Below, piece after piece: positions 52,448 to 60,490 of a DNA stretch of 64,000 nt. The stretch lies in the NCBI RefSeq assembly GCF_900107535.1, contig NZ_FNRA01000001.1, forward strand, positions 496,001 through 560,000. Reading direction: 5' to 3'. A program made the translations under genes and the position numbers. Each line of letters opens with the position of its first letter. The stretch's first letter is position 1. The notes beneath the pieces are model-generated. The model searched no databases and had not been told where the DNA came from. It saw nothing but the letters and a program-made list of their open reading frames with translations. Source of the stretch: Pedobacter hartonius (GTDB lineage Bacteria > Bacteroidota > Bacteroidia > Sphingobacteriales > Sphingobacteriaceae).

Positions 52448-53267
52448 CAACAGCTGGTCTACAGGGAATACCTCTGCAGACATCGTGATTGTCCTGATGA
52501 TTATCACTTCCATCATGGTACTTGGCGTAGCTATCCTCATGCTGAAAGTGATCAAATTTTATGTAAAAGAGACCATTAATCCTGTTCCCTTTGCTACACC
52601 TGAAGAAAGAGAGATCAGAAAGCTTGAAGCAGAAGCCCTCAGGGCACTGGAGAAAAAGAAACCTACCATCTGGACCAAACTGATGCAGCTGAAACCCCTG
52701 GAGGAAGAAGGCTCGCTGGTCATGGAACACAAGTTTGACGGAATCTCGGAATTGAACAATCCTACTCCTGCCTGGTTCATGGTGCTTTTTTACGGTACGA
52801 TCATATTCGGGATCGGGTATTTCCTGAACTACCATGTATTTCATTATGGAAAGTTACAGGATGAGGAATATGTTGCGGAAATAGAAAAAGCTGCCGACGA
52901 TAAAGTTGCATTCCTGTCTAACCCGGTGAATTCAGCAAGTGCTGTAAATGAAAATAACATTGTACAGAGCAAAGATGCAGCAGTACTGAAAAATGGCCAG
53001 GCCTTATTTGCCACCCGCTGCCCGCCTTGTCATGGTGAACAGGGACAGGGATTGGTGGGGCCAAACCTGACAGATGAATACTGGCTGCATGGCGGAAAAA
53101 TAAAAGACGTATTTAAAACCATCAAATACGGTGTGCCTGAAAAAGGAATGATCTCCTGGGAGAAATCTATGAGTGCCCGGCAGATCGCAGACATTGCCAA
53201 TTACGTGCTGTCTATACAAGGAACGAAACCTGCCGACCCAAAAGCTCCACAGGGTAACAAAGAATAA
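52431..53267 (+). CDS. ccoP: cbb3 oxidase subunit III, mono-heme CcoP
   Basis: CcoP is the membrane-anchored cytochrome c that passes electrons to CcoO. The 278-residue protein has an N-terminal helix and a second helix near residue 110 (PTPAWFMVLFYGTIIFGIGYFLNYH). It has one heme c site, CPPCH at Cys197, Cys200, His201, with GMISWEKSM providing a Met ligand. Proteobacterial CcoP has two heme sites; a single one is usual in Bacteroidota. It overlaps ccoQ by 17 bases and is followed two bases later by ccoG. Confidence 0.92.
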   Translation: MKEVVNNSWSTGNTSADIVIVLMIITSIMVLGVAILMLKVIKFYVKETINPVPFATPEEREIRKLEAEALRALEKKKPTIWTKLMQLKPLEEEGSLVMEHKFDGISELNNPTPAWFMVLFYGTIIFGIGYFLNYHVFHYGKLQDEEYVAEIEKAADDKVAFLSNPVNSASAVNENNIVQSKDAAVLKNGQALFATRCPPCHGEQGQGLVGPNLTDEYWLHGGKIKDVFKTIKYGVPEKGMISWEKSMSARQIADIANYVLSIQGTKPADPKAPQGNKE

Positions 53268-53269
53268 AA

Positions 53270-54667
53270 ATGTCACAAAGTCCTGCGCATTTCAGAGACC
53301 AGACCGGTACGGTTACTGATGATGGAAAAAAAAGAAAATGGCTGTACCCCAAGCTGATCAGGGGTAAGTTGTATAAGTACCGCGCCGTGGTCAGCTATTT
53401 TTTTCTCATTTTACTATTTGCTGCGCCATTCATTAAACTCAATGGCGAGCAAGTGGTACTCTTAAATGTACTGGAACGAAAATTGGTGTTCTTTGGCCTG
53501 ATCTTCTGGCCGCAGGATTTTTATCTTTTTGTACTGGCACTGCTCACCTTCATTGTTTTTGTGGTGCTGTTTACCGTAGTTTTTGGCAGGGTCTTCTGCG
53601 GCTGGGTATGCCCTCAGACGATCTTCCTGGAAATGGTATTCCGAAGAATTGAAACCTGGATAGAGGGCGAACCTGCCAAACGGAAGAAACTGGATGAGCA
53701 AGCCCTGGATTTCGAGAAATTCTGGAAGAAAACCCTGAAACACAGCCTTTACCTGCTCGTATCCTTCCTGATCGCCAACATCTTCCTGTCCTACCTGATT
53801 GGCAGCGGCGGATTACTTGCAATTGTGGGGGAACCTGTGTCGATGCACCTGTCCGGATTCATTTCCATCTGTGTTTTTACTTTCGTTTTCTACCTGGTAT
53901 TTTCTAAAATGAGGGAGCTGGTTTGTACGGTGGCCTGTCCTTACGGGCGCCTGCAAGGAGTACTGCTGGATAATCAGAGTATCATTGTGGCGTATGACTA
54001 CAACCGTGGCGAACCCAGGGGGAAAAGGATTAAAGCACAGGAACAGCTTACGGGCGACTGCATCGATTGCGGCTTATGCGTACAGGTATGCCCTACCGGT
54101 ATTGACATCAGGAACGGCACCCAAATGGAATGCGTCAATTGTACCGCCTGCATTGATGCCTGTGACATGGTCATGGAGAAAATTCAACGCCCAACAAGGC
54201 TTATCGGGTTTAAGTCTGAAGATGAGATTCTGGCAAAAAAATCTTTTATACTGAACAAACGGATCTACGGGTATGCAGCAGTGCTGCTGCTCCTGATGGG
54301 CACACTAGCCTATTTGCTGGTCAGCCGGAGCGATGTAGAGACCACCATCCTCAGGGCAGGAGGAACACAGTATCAGCTGCGCGATAAGGAGCATACGGTG
54401 AGTAACCTGTACAATGCCGAACTGGTCAATAAAACCACCCGCCCGCTGCGTTTTGCTATCGTACCGGATAACCCCCTGGCGAAGATCCAGTACATCCAAA
54501 AGGAAGACCGCCTGGCCGTTGGCGGCAGTATAAAGATCACATTTTTTGTGATCCTGCCACAGGCTTCCATCCGTCAGTATAAATCGGCCATCGGCTTTAA
54601 ATTAATATCCGGCGGCAAACAGACCGCTCATTTTGAAACTACATTTATTGCACCTGCTAACGACTAA
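53270..54667 (+). CDS. ccoG: cbb3 oxidase accessory ferredoxin-like protein CcoG
   Basis: CcoG (FixG/RdxA) is a membrane-bound polyferredoxin thought to reduce copper for cbb3 assembly. The 465-residue protein has helices around residues 40-60, 85-105, 160-180, 195-215 and 340. Two cluster motifs are CIDCGLCVQVCP and CVNCTACIDACD, followed by an Ig-like C-terminal domain (about 360-465). FCGWVCPQTIF (about residues 108-118) is also conserved in the family. It lies two bases behind ccoP and three before ccoH. Confidence 0.95.
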   Translation: MSQSPAHFRDQTGTVTDDGKKRKWLYPKLIRGKLYKYRAVVSYFFLILLFAAPFIKLNGEQVVLLNVLERKLVFFGLIFWPQDFYLFVLALLTFIVFVVLFTVVFGRVFCGWVCPQTIFLEMVFRRIETWIEGEPAKRKKLDEQALDFEKFWKKTLKHSLYLLVSFLIANIFLSYLIGSGGLLAIVGEPVSMHLSGFISICVFTFVFYLVFSKMRELVCTVACPYGRLQGVLLDNQSIIVAYDYNRGEPRGKRIKAQEQLTGDCIDCGLCVQVCPTGIDIRNGTQMECVNCTACIDACDMVMEKIQRPTRLIGFKSEDEILAKKSFILNKRIYGYAAVLLLLMGTLAYLLVSRSDVETTILRAGGTQYQLRDKEHTVSNLYNAELVNKTTRPLRFAIVPDNPLAKIQYIQKEDRLAVGGSIKITFFVILPQASIRQYKSAIGFKLISGGKQTAHFETTFIAPAND

Positions 54668-54670
54668 ATT

Positions 54671-55093
54671 ATGAATTGGGGAACAAAAATAGTACTGGGA
54701 CTGGCCACGTTTATGATCTTTATCGTCGTATTAGGACTCATCATGTTCAACAGCAAAAAGGATGCGCTGGTTGATAACGACTATTACGAGAAAGGCATCA
54801 ATTACAACAAGGTATACAACCGCAAAGAACAAACGAATACCGACCATGCCAGGCCGGAAGTATCCGCAAATCAGGAGATGATCATTGTTAAGTTTGTGCA
54901 CAATGCCAAAGGAACAGCGAGGCTGATGCGCACATCCGATAAAGAGCTGGACAAGACCATCCCATTTGAAAGTAACATCAACCGTCAGCTGATCATTCCT
55001 GCCAGGAACCTTAAAAAAGGGTCATGGAGACTGATCATAGAGTGGGTCAGCGATGAGAAAAGTTATATGTACGAACAGGAAATCACTTTATAA
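54671..55093 (+). CDS. ccoH: FixH/CcoH family protein
   Basis: A 140-residue single-pass membrane protein with an N-terminal helix (about residues 6-27), DNDYYEKGINYNKVYNRKEQ, the FixH signature, and an Ig-like C-terminal domain. FixH is required for cbb3 assembly and copper delivery. The gene starts three bases after ccoG and is the next gene in the assembly operon. Confidence 0.88.
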   Translation: MNWGTKIVLGLATFMIFIVVLGLIMFNSKKDALVDNDYYEKGINYNKVYNRKEQTNTDHARPEVSANQEMIIVKFVHNAKGTARLMRTSDKELDKTIPFESNINRQLIIPARNLKKGSWRLIIEWVSDEKSYMYEQEITL

Positions 55094-55113
55094 GGGGTAA
55101 TCAATCAATTGTC

Positions 55114-55794
55114 ATGAGTTATCAAAACCTCGCCTTCATGATCGGCCTACTGGGTAGCCTACATTGTGTAGGCATGTGCGGCCCGCTGGCTTTTGCAGTT
55201 CCTTCCATGCGAAGCGGATGGGGATTCCTGGTATTCAACAAACTGAGTTACCAGGCCGGCAGGATCATTTCATATTGTCTATTGGGGGTGCTGACCGGCC
55301 TGGTAGGAAAGCAGATATGGCTCGCTGGCATACAACAGGGAGTAAGTATCCTGAGCGGGATGCTGATCCTCAGCGCAGCTGCCTCAAGATTGTTTAAATT
55401 CTCTGTCAGCAATCCAGATTCTATTTTTATCAAACCTTTTAACAAAGCCTTTGGATATGCCCTCAAACACAAGGCAAACCACCTGATCATCGGGATCATC
55501 AATGGCTTTTTGCCCTGTGGTTTTGTATACCTTGCCCTTGCGGGAGCCTTAAATACGGGGACAGTAAATTCTGCTGTGAGTTATATGTTCTGGTATGGGC
55601 TGGGTACCCTTCCACTGATGTTCCTCGCCGGGGTCAGTGCAGGTTTTACTACTGCTATCTTCAGGAGAAAGATCAACAGGATCGTACCCTATTTCATGGT
55701 TTTTCTGGGCGTTTGGTTTATTCTGCGGGGACTGGGACTCAACATTCCATATTTAAGCCCCGCTGCTGCCGGCACCATTGCGGATTGCCGGTAA
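55114..55794 (+). CDS. TauE/SafE-family (UreH/DsbD-like) membrane protein
   Basis: The 226-residue protein has six helices and the motif LGSLHCVGMCGPLAF (residues about 13-27) with two Cys, and FLPCGFVYLALAGAL in the middle. This pattern is shared by the heavy-metal/urease-accessory UreH-like and CcdA-like families often coded beside cbb3 assembly genes. It may move copper or reducing equivalents. It starts 21 bases after ccoH. The last 40 bases contain nested stems (55755-55762 with 55797-55804), probably the operon terminator. Confidence 0.82.
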   Translation: MSYQNLAFMIGLLGSLHCVGMCGPLAFAVPSMRSGWGFLVFNKLSYQAGRIISYCLLGVLTGLVGKQIWLAGIQQGVSILSGMLILSAAASRLFKFSVSNPDSIFIKPFNKAFGYALKHKANHLIIGIINGFLPCGFVYLALAGALNTGTVNSAVSYMFWYGLGTLPLMFLAGVSAGFTTAIFRRKINRIVPYFMVFLGVWFILRGLGLNIPYLSPAAAGTIADCR

Positions 55795-55827
55795 AACGGG
55801 GCTTGTATGCTTCTGCTCTTCTGTGTA

Positions 55828-57192
55828 TCAGCCGGCCATACTGAACAACTGCGTTTGCGGTTGATTGGCCCATAACCTGGAATCCAGCGCCATGCAGATA
55901 TTCCGCAGAAATCTTTTGCCCAATAAAGTGACACGGAGCTGATGGTCTTCAAGAATGACCAGCCCGTCATCAGCAATCAGTTTCATCCGCTCCAGGCCCT
56001 CCAGAAAAGCTTCGTTCCGTTCCTCGGGCAGAAACCACGAGGTCTCCCCTTTACACATCAGGTTCAGGATATGCCTTCTGAGCACCAGGTCTTCCCCGGT
56101 AAGGATATGTCCTTTAAAAACAGGAAGTTCCCCTGCATTTACCAGCTCCAGGTACTCTTCCACCTTTTTTACATTTTGTGCAAAGGCTGTCCAGCTGTCG
56201 CTGATGGAAGAAACGCCCAGACCAATCATCAGCTTGCTGTACTGATGGGTATAGCCCATAAAATTACGGTGCAGCCTGCCTTCTTTTTCAGCGGTGTATA
56301 AACTATCAGATTCCAATGTAAAATGGTCCATTCCGATCTCGGTATAACCTCCATTTTTCAACAGCTCGCGCCCAAGTTCATAGAGCTCCTGTTTCTGTCT
56401 GGCATCAGGAAGATCCTTTTCAGTATACCTGCGCTGTCCGGGTTTCACCCATGGCACATGGGCATAACTATAAAATGCAATGCGGTCAGGGCGCAGTGCC
56501 AAAACAGCGCTGATCGTTGCAGAAAGCCCTTCGGCATCCTGCAAGGGCAAGCCATAGATGAGGTCGTAGCTGACAGAGTTATAGCCTGTCGCACGTGCCT
56601 CTTCGGTTACCCGGGCAACCTCTTCAACGCTCTGGATCCTGTTGATCACCAGCTGTACCTTGGGATCAAAATCCTGGATTCCCAGGCTCAGCCGTTTAAA
56701 TCCCAGCCGGTACAGGGTAACCAGATGTTCCGCCGTCGTATTTCCGGGATGTGCTTCAAAACTAAATTCTGCTTCGGGGTGAACGGATGCCGGTGCAAGT
56801 ATACCACCGATCAGCAGGGCCAGGTTCTCAGGGTTAAAAAATGTGGGTGTTCCCCCGCCCAGATGCAGTTCCATGATCACTGGTTTCCCTCCGAAGATCT
56901 TCCGGTAGGTGTCCCACTCTTTCAGTACAGCCGCGATATAAGGCCGTTCAACCCCATGGTTGCGCGTGATACGCGTATTGCAGCCGCAATAGGTACACAG
57001 GCTCTCACAGAAAGGTAAATGGATATATAAGCTGATGCCATCAGTGGCATTGCTGTGGTTGAACGAACTGCGGACCTCCCGGATCCATCGCTCTTCGTCG
57101 AACCCTTCTTTGTCCCAGTAAGGAACGGTAGGGTAACTGGTATAGCGGGGTGCTGCCACATGATATCTGGCTACGAGATCTTTAATGCTCAT
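55828..57192 (-). CDS. hemN: Oxygen-independent coproporphyrinogen III oxidase
   Basis: HemN decarboxylates coproporphyrinogen III under low oxygen with S-adenosylmethionine. The 454-residue protein has the radical-SAM cluster motif CxxxCxxCxC at Cys62, Cys66, Cys69, Cys71 (FCESLCTYCGC), GGGTPTFF near 114, and a C-terminal HemN domain. It is co-transcribed with the LDH-like gene, overlapping it by 11 bases. Its promoter is the Crp/Fnr-type site at 57694-57705. Heme supply for the bd and cbb3 oxidases is the obvious role. Confidence 0.96.
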   Translation of the reverse strand: MSIKDLVARYHVAAPRYTSYPTVPYWDKEGFDEERWIREVRSSFNHSNATDGISLYIHLPFCESLCTYCGCNTRITRNHGVERPYIAAVLKEWDTYRKIFGGKPVIMELHLGGGTPTFFNPENLALLIGGILAPASVHPEAEFSFEAHPGNTTAEHLVTLYRLGFKRLSLGIQDFDPKVQLVINRIQSVEEVARVTEEARATGYNSVSYDLIYGLPLQDAEGLSATISAVLALRPDRIAFYSYAHVPWVKPGQRRYTEKDLPDARQKQELYELGRELLKNGGYTEIGMDHFTLESDSLYTAEKEGRLHRNFMGYTHQYSKLMIGLGVSSISDSWTAFAQNVKKVEEYLELVNAGELPVFKGHILTGEDLVLRRHILNLMCKGETSWFLPEERNEAFLEGLERMKLIADDGLVILEDHQLRVTLLGKRFLRNICMALDSRLWANQPQTQLFSMAG

Positions 57193-57640
57193 GATCCGGA
57201 GCTCCTTTCTTCACCTGGTCGCATGCTCCTGAACAAACACAAGCAGAGCCCAGGCAACGGTTCTCCTGCCATTTATCGAGGTTTAGTATCGTTTCTCTTG
57301 CAAGCGCAAGAGGCAGTTCTTCTACCGAAGCCGCTAACAGCGCCGCTGCGGGCACATTGGCAATTTTAATATCCCGGCTTGCTGCAGCATCCTGATCAAT
57401 ATGCAGGGTAACCGTTGACCGGGTGGCGATATATTTTACGCCAAGGTCTGCCAGCTTATGGATCACCGCACCGGTAACATCGTCATCTGTAAATACAATC
57501 ACCGCTTCCTTTCCCTCTGCATAACTCACAGTTTCGTTGCTCAGCGAATTTGATATTAAAGTAATATCATGCTTCTTATGGTTGGCTATCGCCAGTGGCT
57601 CTTTTTCAAAAGACTTTATACTGTAGGCTACTACTCTCAT
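57182..57640 (-). CDS. Stand-alone D-lactate dehydrogenase N-terminal domain with Cys-rich tail
   Basis: The 152-residue protein starts at ATG 57640; two codons earlier there is only a TTG. Residues 1-100 (VVAYSIKSFEKEPL, GKEAVIVFTDDDVTGAVIHKLADLGVKYIATRSTVTLHIDQDAAASRDIKIANVPA) resemble the N-terminal substrate-domain segment of D-lactate/2-hydroxyacid dehydrogenases. The NAD-binding Rossmann domain and catalytic Arg/Glu/His are missing, so dehydrogenase activity is not expected. The tail has Cys129, Cys134, Cys136, Cys140 (CxxxxCxCxGxC), a possible metal or cluster site, then an acidic His end. It precedes hemN and overlaps it. Confidence 0.75.
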   Translation of the reverse strand: MRVVAYSIKSFEKEPLAIANHKKHDITLISNSLSNETVSYAEGKEAVIVFTDDDVTGAVIHKLADLGVKYIATRSTVTLHIDQDAAASRDIKIANVPAAALLAASVEELPLALARETILNLDKWQENRCLGSACVCSGACDQVKKGAPDHEH

Positions 57641-57662
57641 CCGCAATTGATTTGTTAATGAT

Positions 57663-57705
57663 CAAAGTTAGCAGGATGGTGCCGGCCGGGGAATGAGATT
57701 AGTCA
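57663..57705 (-). promoter_or_regulatory. Crp/Fnr-type site and promoter of the LDH-like/hemN operon
   Basis: The site TGAGATTAGTCA (57694-57705; minus strand TGACTAATCTCA) lies 36.5 bases (centre to last base) from a perfect -7 element TAACTTTG (57670 to 57663). Transcription would start near 57658, which puts the site at -41.5, the classical class II position. It is located just after the RR-Crp gene. Confidence 0.7.
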
Positions 57706-57724
57706 GCCAGAAATATGATCCTGA

Positions 57725-58783
57725 TCAGTTTTTCATTTGCTGCAGTTTGGGATGGTCCAGAATGCCGATCTGGCTTCCCTTCCGCTCAATGATCCCTTCA
57801 TCCTTAAAATCACTCAGGATGCGGCTTACCGTTTCCGTTGCCATACCGGCCATTGCAGCGAGGTTATCTCTTGATATACGCAGGCTGATCTGCCCTTCCT
57901 GTTTCTCAAGCTTGCAGAGGCGGATCAGTACTTCGGCCATGCGTTTCCGTACGGAGTGATAGGCCAGCTGCAGCAGCTGTTCTTCTTTATCCAGCAGATT
58001 ATTGGAGAGGATGTGTATAAATTGTCTTGCCACATCCGGATAACGGTTCAGCAGTTCTTCCAGCATCTCCTTAGGGAGCTGGCATACCGTTGTATCTTCC
58101 AGTGCTTCTGCCGTTTCAGTATAAGGTTCGTTGAGCAGCAGTGCGGGGATGCCGAAGTATTCATCAGGGCCGTACATGCCTGTCAGCAGTTCTCTTCCAT
58201 CCTCGCTCAGCTTAATGGTTTTCACCTTTCCGCTCAGCACCAGGTAAATTCCCGAAACCATATCGCCTTCATAATAAATGATCTGTTTCTTCTTGATGCT
58301 GCGCACCTTCCGCTCCAGGATCATCTTATCCAGTTCCTTAATTCCCGCATTTCCCGCCGCCAGATGTGTGAGCTGTGCAATGGATTTGCTATAGAATTTT
58401 TCCTGCTTTTGTTTTTTATTCAGCCTGCTTTCAATAGCATTCAGCAGCTCTACATCATCAAAGGGTTTCACCAGGTAATCGTCGGCACCCATTTCCATGC
58501 CCTTACGCATGTCCATCCTTTCCGCCTTGGCGGTCAGAAAGATGAAGGGAGTTGCAGTGGTAGCCGGATTTTTATTCAGCAGGTACAGTACCCCGTACCC
58601 GTCCAGTTCCGGCATCATGATATCGCAAAGAATAAGATCGGGCAAATTTGCATTAGCCAGTTCCACCCCTGTTTTTCCGTTATTGGCCTGAAAGACCTCA
58701 TAATCGGCCAGATCGAGTATCTCGGCTATACTTTCCCTGATATCGTCATTGTCTTCAATCACCAGTATACGCTGTTTCTTCAT
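57725..58783 (-). CDS. Response regulator fused to Crp/Fnr DNA-binding protein (FixJ-FixK-like fusion)
   Basis: The 352-residue protein has an N-terminal receiver domain (residues 3-122; acidic pocket Glu10/Asp11, phospho-acceptor Asp54, Thr84, Lys106), a linker helix, a cyclic-nucleotide-like beta-roll (about 140-250) and a Crp-type winged helix (about 275-347). The recognition helix TETVSRIL has Glu317, Ser320 and Arg321, the E--SR pattern used by FNR to read TGAT-type half sites. No Fnr cluster cysteines are present. It ends seven bases after the kinase starts upstream and forms a two-component pair with it. Confidence 0.9.
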   Translation of the reverse strand: MKKQRILVIEDNDDIRESIAEILDLADYEVFQANNGKTGVELANANLPDLILCDIMMPELDGYGVLYLLNKNPATTATPFIFLTAKAERMDMRKGMEMGADDYLVKPFDDVELLNAIESRLNKKQKQEKFYSKSIAQLTHLAAGNAGIKELDKMILERKVRSIKKKQIIYYEGDMVSGIYLVLSGKVKTIKLSEDGRELLTGMYGPDEYFGIPALLLNEPYTETAEALEDTTVCQLPKEMLEELLNRYPDVARQFIHILSNNLLDKEEQLLQLAYHSVRKRMAEVLIRLCKLEKQEGQISLRISRDNLAAMAGMATETVSRILSDFKDEGIIERKGSQIGILDHPKLQQMKN

Positions 58784-58789
58784 AGCTGT

Positions 58790-59974
58790 TTATTTATTAA
58801 AAGAAAGAATAAATGTAGTACCCTTATTGATTTTACTTTCAAACTGCACTTCGCCGTTCATTAAACCCGCATAACGGAGCACTATGTTCAACCCCAGTCC
58901 TGTCCCCGGGATACTGCCGGTATTATGGGCCCTGAAAAATGGCTGGAACAGGTGTTTCTGGTCGGTATCAGGGATGCCGATGCCATTATCCTTGATCGTC
59001 ACGATACATTGCCGCTCATTGATCTCGGTATTGAACTCGATAAAAGTATTTTCCCCGGAATATTTGATCGCATTGTTGATCAGGTTGATCATACAGTTCT
59101 TCAGCAGGTTCTGGTCCAGCATGACCACGCTTTGCAATCCTGTATGCTGGTAGATGATATTCTGGTCCTGCTTGGCGATCATCTGCATTTCTTCAGTAAT
59201 CTCCTCGGCAAGTTTCACGAGGTCGAACTCATGAAATGCAGGCTCTACCCTGCCGGCTTCCAGTCTTTCCAGGGAAAGGAAATCATTCAGTATAGTCGTC
59301 AGGTTGCCAACTGCATTTTTTATCTTATGTACATGTTTTGCAATCTGCGGATTTTCATAAGGCTCAGCATATTTTTCGATGAGAGAAGCAGACAGCTGTA
59401 CAGAACTCAGGGGGGTGCGGAACTCATGTGAGGCCATCGATACGAACCGGCTCTTCATTTGGTTCAGCTCCTTTTCCTTTTCCAGCGAGAGGCTCACTTC
59501 TTCCTTGGCTTCGCGGAGTGCGGTAACCGTTTTCTTTAAGGATTTGGTGCGCTCCTCCACCAGGTTTTCCAGTTCGGCGGCATAATCCCTTAAACGTTCT
59601 TCAGCCTCTTTTTCCCTGGAAAGGTCGTGGATAAAGCCGGTATAGATCTTTCTGTCCTGGTATTGTACTTCACTCACTGCCAGTCGAAAGGGAAATGTAG
59701 AGCCATCTTTTCTGAGGCCTTTCACTTCCCTGCCTTTACCAATGATATGTTTTTCCCTGGTCTGCTGATAATGTTCCAGGTAATGGTCATGTGCAGACTG
59801 CTCAGGCTCGGGCATCAGCATGGAGATATTATGCCCCATTACCTCTTCTGCAGTATAACCAAAAAGTTTAAGTGCCGCAGGATTAATACTTTCCATCTTG
59901 CCCCTGCTGTCAATGGTAATGATACCATCTATTGCCGTCTCAATAATTGCATGTAATAATCTCGCGTTTTCCAT
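58790..59974 (-). CDS. Soluble PAS histidine kinase with FixL-type heme pocket
   Basis: From ATG 59974 (upstream in-frame start is only TTG) the protein has 394 residues: PAS (about 10-125), coiled linker, DHp with SHEFRTP (His183) and HATPase (NLINNAIKYSG, DNGIGIPD, GTGLGLNIV). The PAS segment contains AHDHY and HIIGKGR. His62, His76, Ile77 and Arg82 align with FixL residues His200 (heme ligand), His214, Ile215 and Arg220 (oxygen-sensing) at the same mutual spacing. No membrane helix is present. It probably senses oxygen and phosphorylates the adjacent RR-Crp protein. Confidence 0.82.
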   Translation of the reverse strand: MENARLLHAIIETAIDGIITIDSRGKMESINPAALKLFGYTAEEVMGHNISMLMPEPEQSAHDHYLEHYQQTREKHIIGKGREVKGLRKDGSTFPFRLAVSEVQYQDRKIYTGFIHDLSREKEAEERLRDYAAELENLVEERTKSLKKTVTALREAKEEVSLSLEKEKELNQMKSRFVSMASHEFRTPLSSVQLSASLIEKYAEPYENPQIAKHVHKIKNAVGNLTTILNDFLSLERLEAGRVEPAFHEFDLVKLAEEITEEMQMIAKQDQNIIYQHTGLQSVVMLDQNLLKNCMINLINNAIKYSGENTFIEFNTEINERQCIVTIKDNGIGIPDTDQKHLFQPFFRAHNTGSIPGTGLGLNIVLRYAGLMNGEVQFESKINKGTTFILSFNK

Positions 59975-59998
59975 TGATCGCCTTTTTGGCAAATATAG

Positions 59999-60325
59999 CT
60001 AAATACCAGCTACTGTAATGATCAGGATCAGGCAATGTACCAACAGGCTTAAACCGAAAAGAAAAATAGTGGATCTTGTGTTTGCGCCGCTCATATTAGC
60101 TACGATGTTGGCAAAAAAAATGACCATACTGGTTGCCAGACATGGGATCACGTAACCTCCCAATGAATACACCAGAATGAATGTGAGGGGTACAAGCACT
60201 GTGGCGTGCAAAATAAGGGAAACCAGGAACCAGGCTAACCGATTTTCTTTCTGACCATCGGCAAAGGTGATGTATTTTGTCCATAAAGAGATTGTAGGGT
60301 GGTTTGTTAATACTAAAGTTGCCAT
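59999..60325 (-). CDS. Small three- or four-helix membrane protein
   Basis: From ATG 60325 the product has 108 residues and three membrane helices (about 33-56, 60-80 and 87-108). No family was recognised; motifs are [31 protein letters not shown] and LIITVAG at the end. It is the first gene of the minus unit with the FixL-like kinase and RR-Crp and lies under a Crp/Fnr-type site. It could be a sensor accessory or an oxidase-related membrane protein. The earlier start at 60349 is inside the -7 region and is unlikely. Confidence 0.6.
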   Translation of the reverse strand: MATLVLTNHPTISLWTKYITFADGQKENRLAWFLVSLILHATVLVPLTFILVYSLGGYVIPCLATSMVIFFANIVANMSGANTRSTIFLFGLSLLVHCLILIITVAGI

Positions 60326-60346
60326 GATATAATGTTTTGATTGATA

Positions 60347-60389
60347 CAAATATGCGGGCTATGCCAGGCTTCAGCCATGATCGTGGTCA
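60347..60389 (-). promoter_or_regulatory. Crp/Fnr-type site and promoter of the kinase/RR-Crp operon
   Basis: TGATCGTGGTCA (60378-60389) is a TGA-N6-TCA palindrome. A -7-like CATATTTG (60354 to 60347, minus strand) ends 36.5 bases from its centre. The arrangement implies autoregulation of the membrane-protein/kinase/RR-Crp transcript. Confidence 0.6.
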
Positions 60390-60421
60390 TGTTTCAGCCA
60401 GATAGAGATCATCATAAAAAG

Positions 60422-60464
60422 TGATGCCTGTCATATTTTAAGTTGTGATTTCTGCGCTATTTTG
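60422..60464 (+). promoter_or_regulatory. Crp/Fnr-type site and promoter of the 602-residue gene
   Basis: TGATGCCTGTCA (60422-60433) is followed, 36.5 bases from its centre, by the last base of a weak -7 TATTTTG (60458-60464). The predicted start is near 60469, site at -41.5. It is the divergent partner of the site at 60378-60389. Confidence 0.6.
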
Positions 60465-60490
60465 CTAGCCTACAGATAAACCAAAATCGC

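Noticed and set aside
57182-57640. Functional lactate dehydrogenase
   Set aside because: NAD-binding domain and catalytic Arg, Glu and His are absent.
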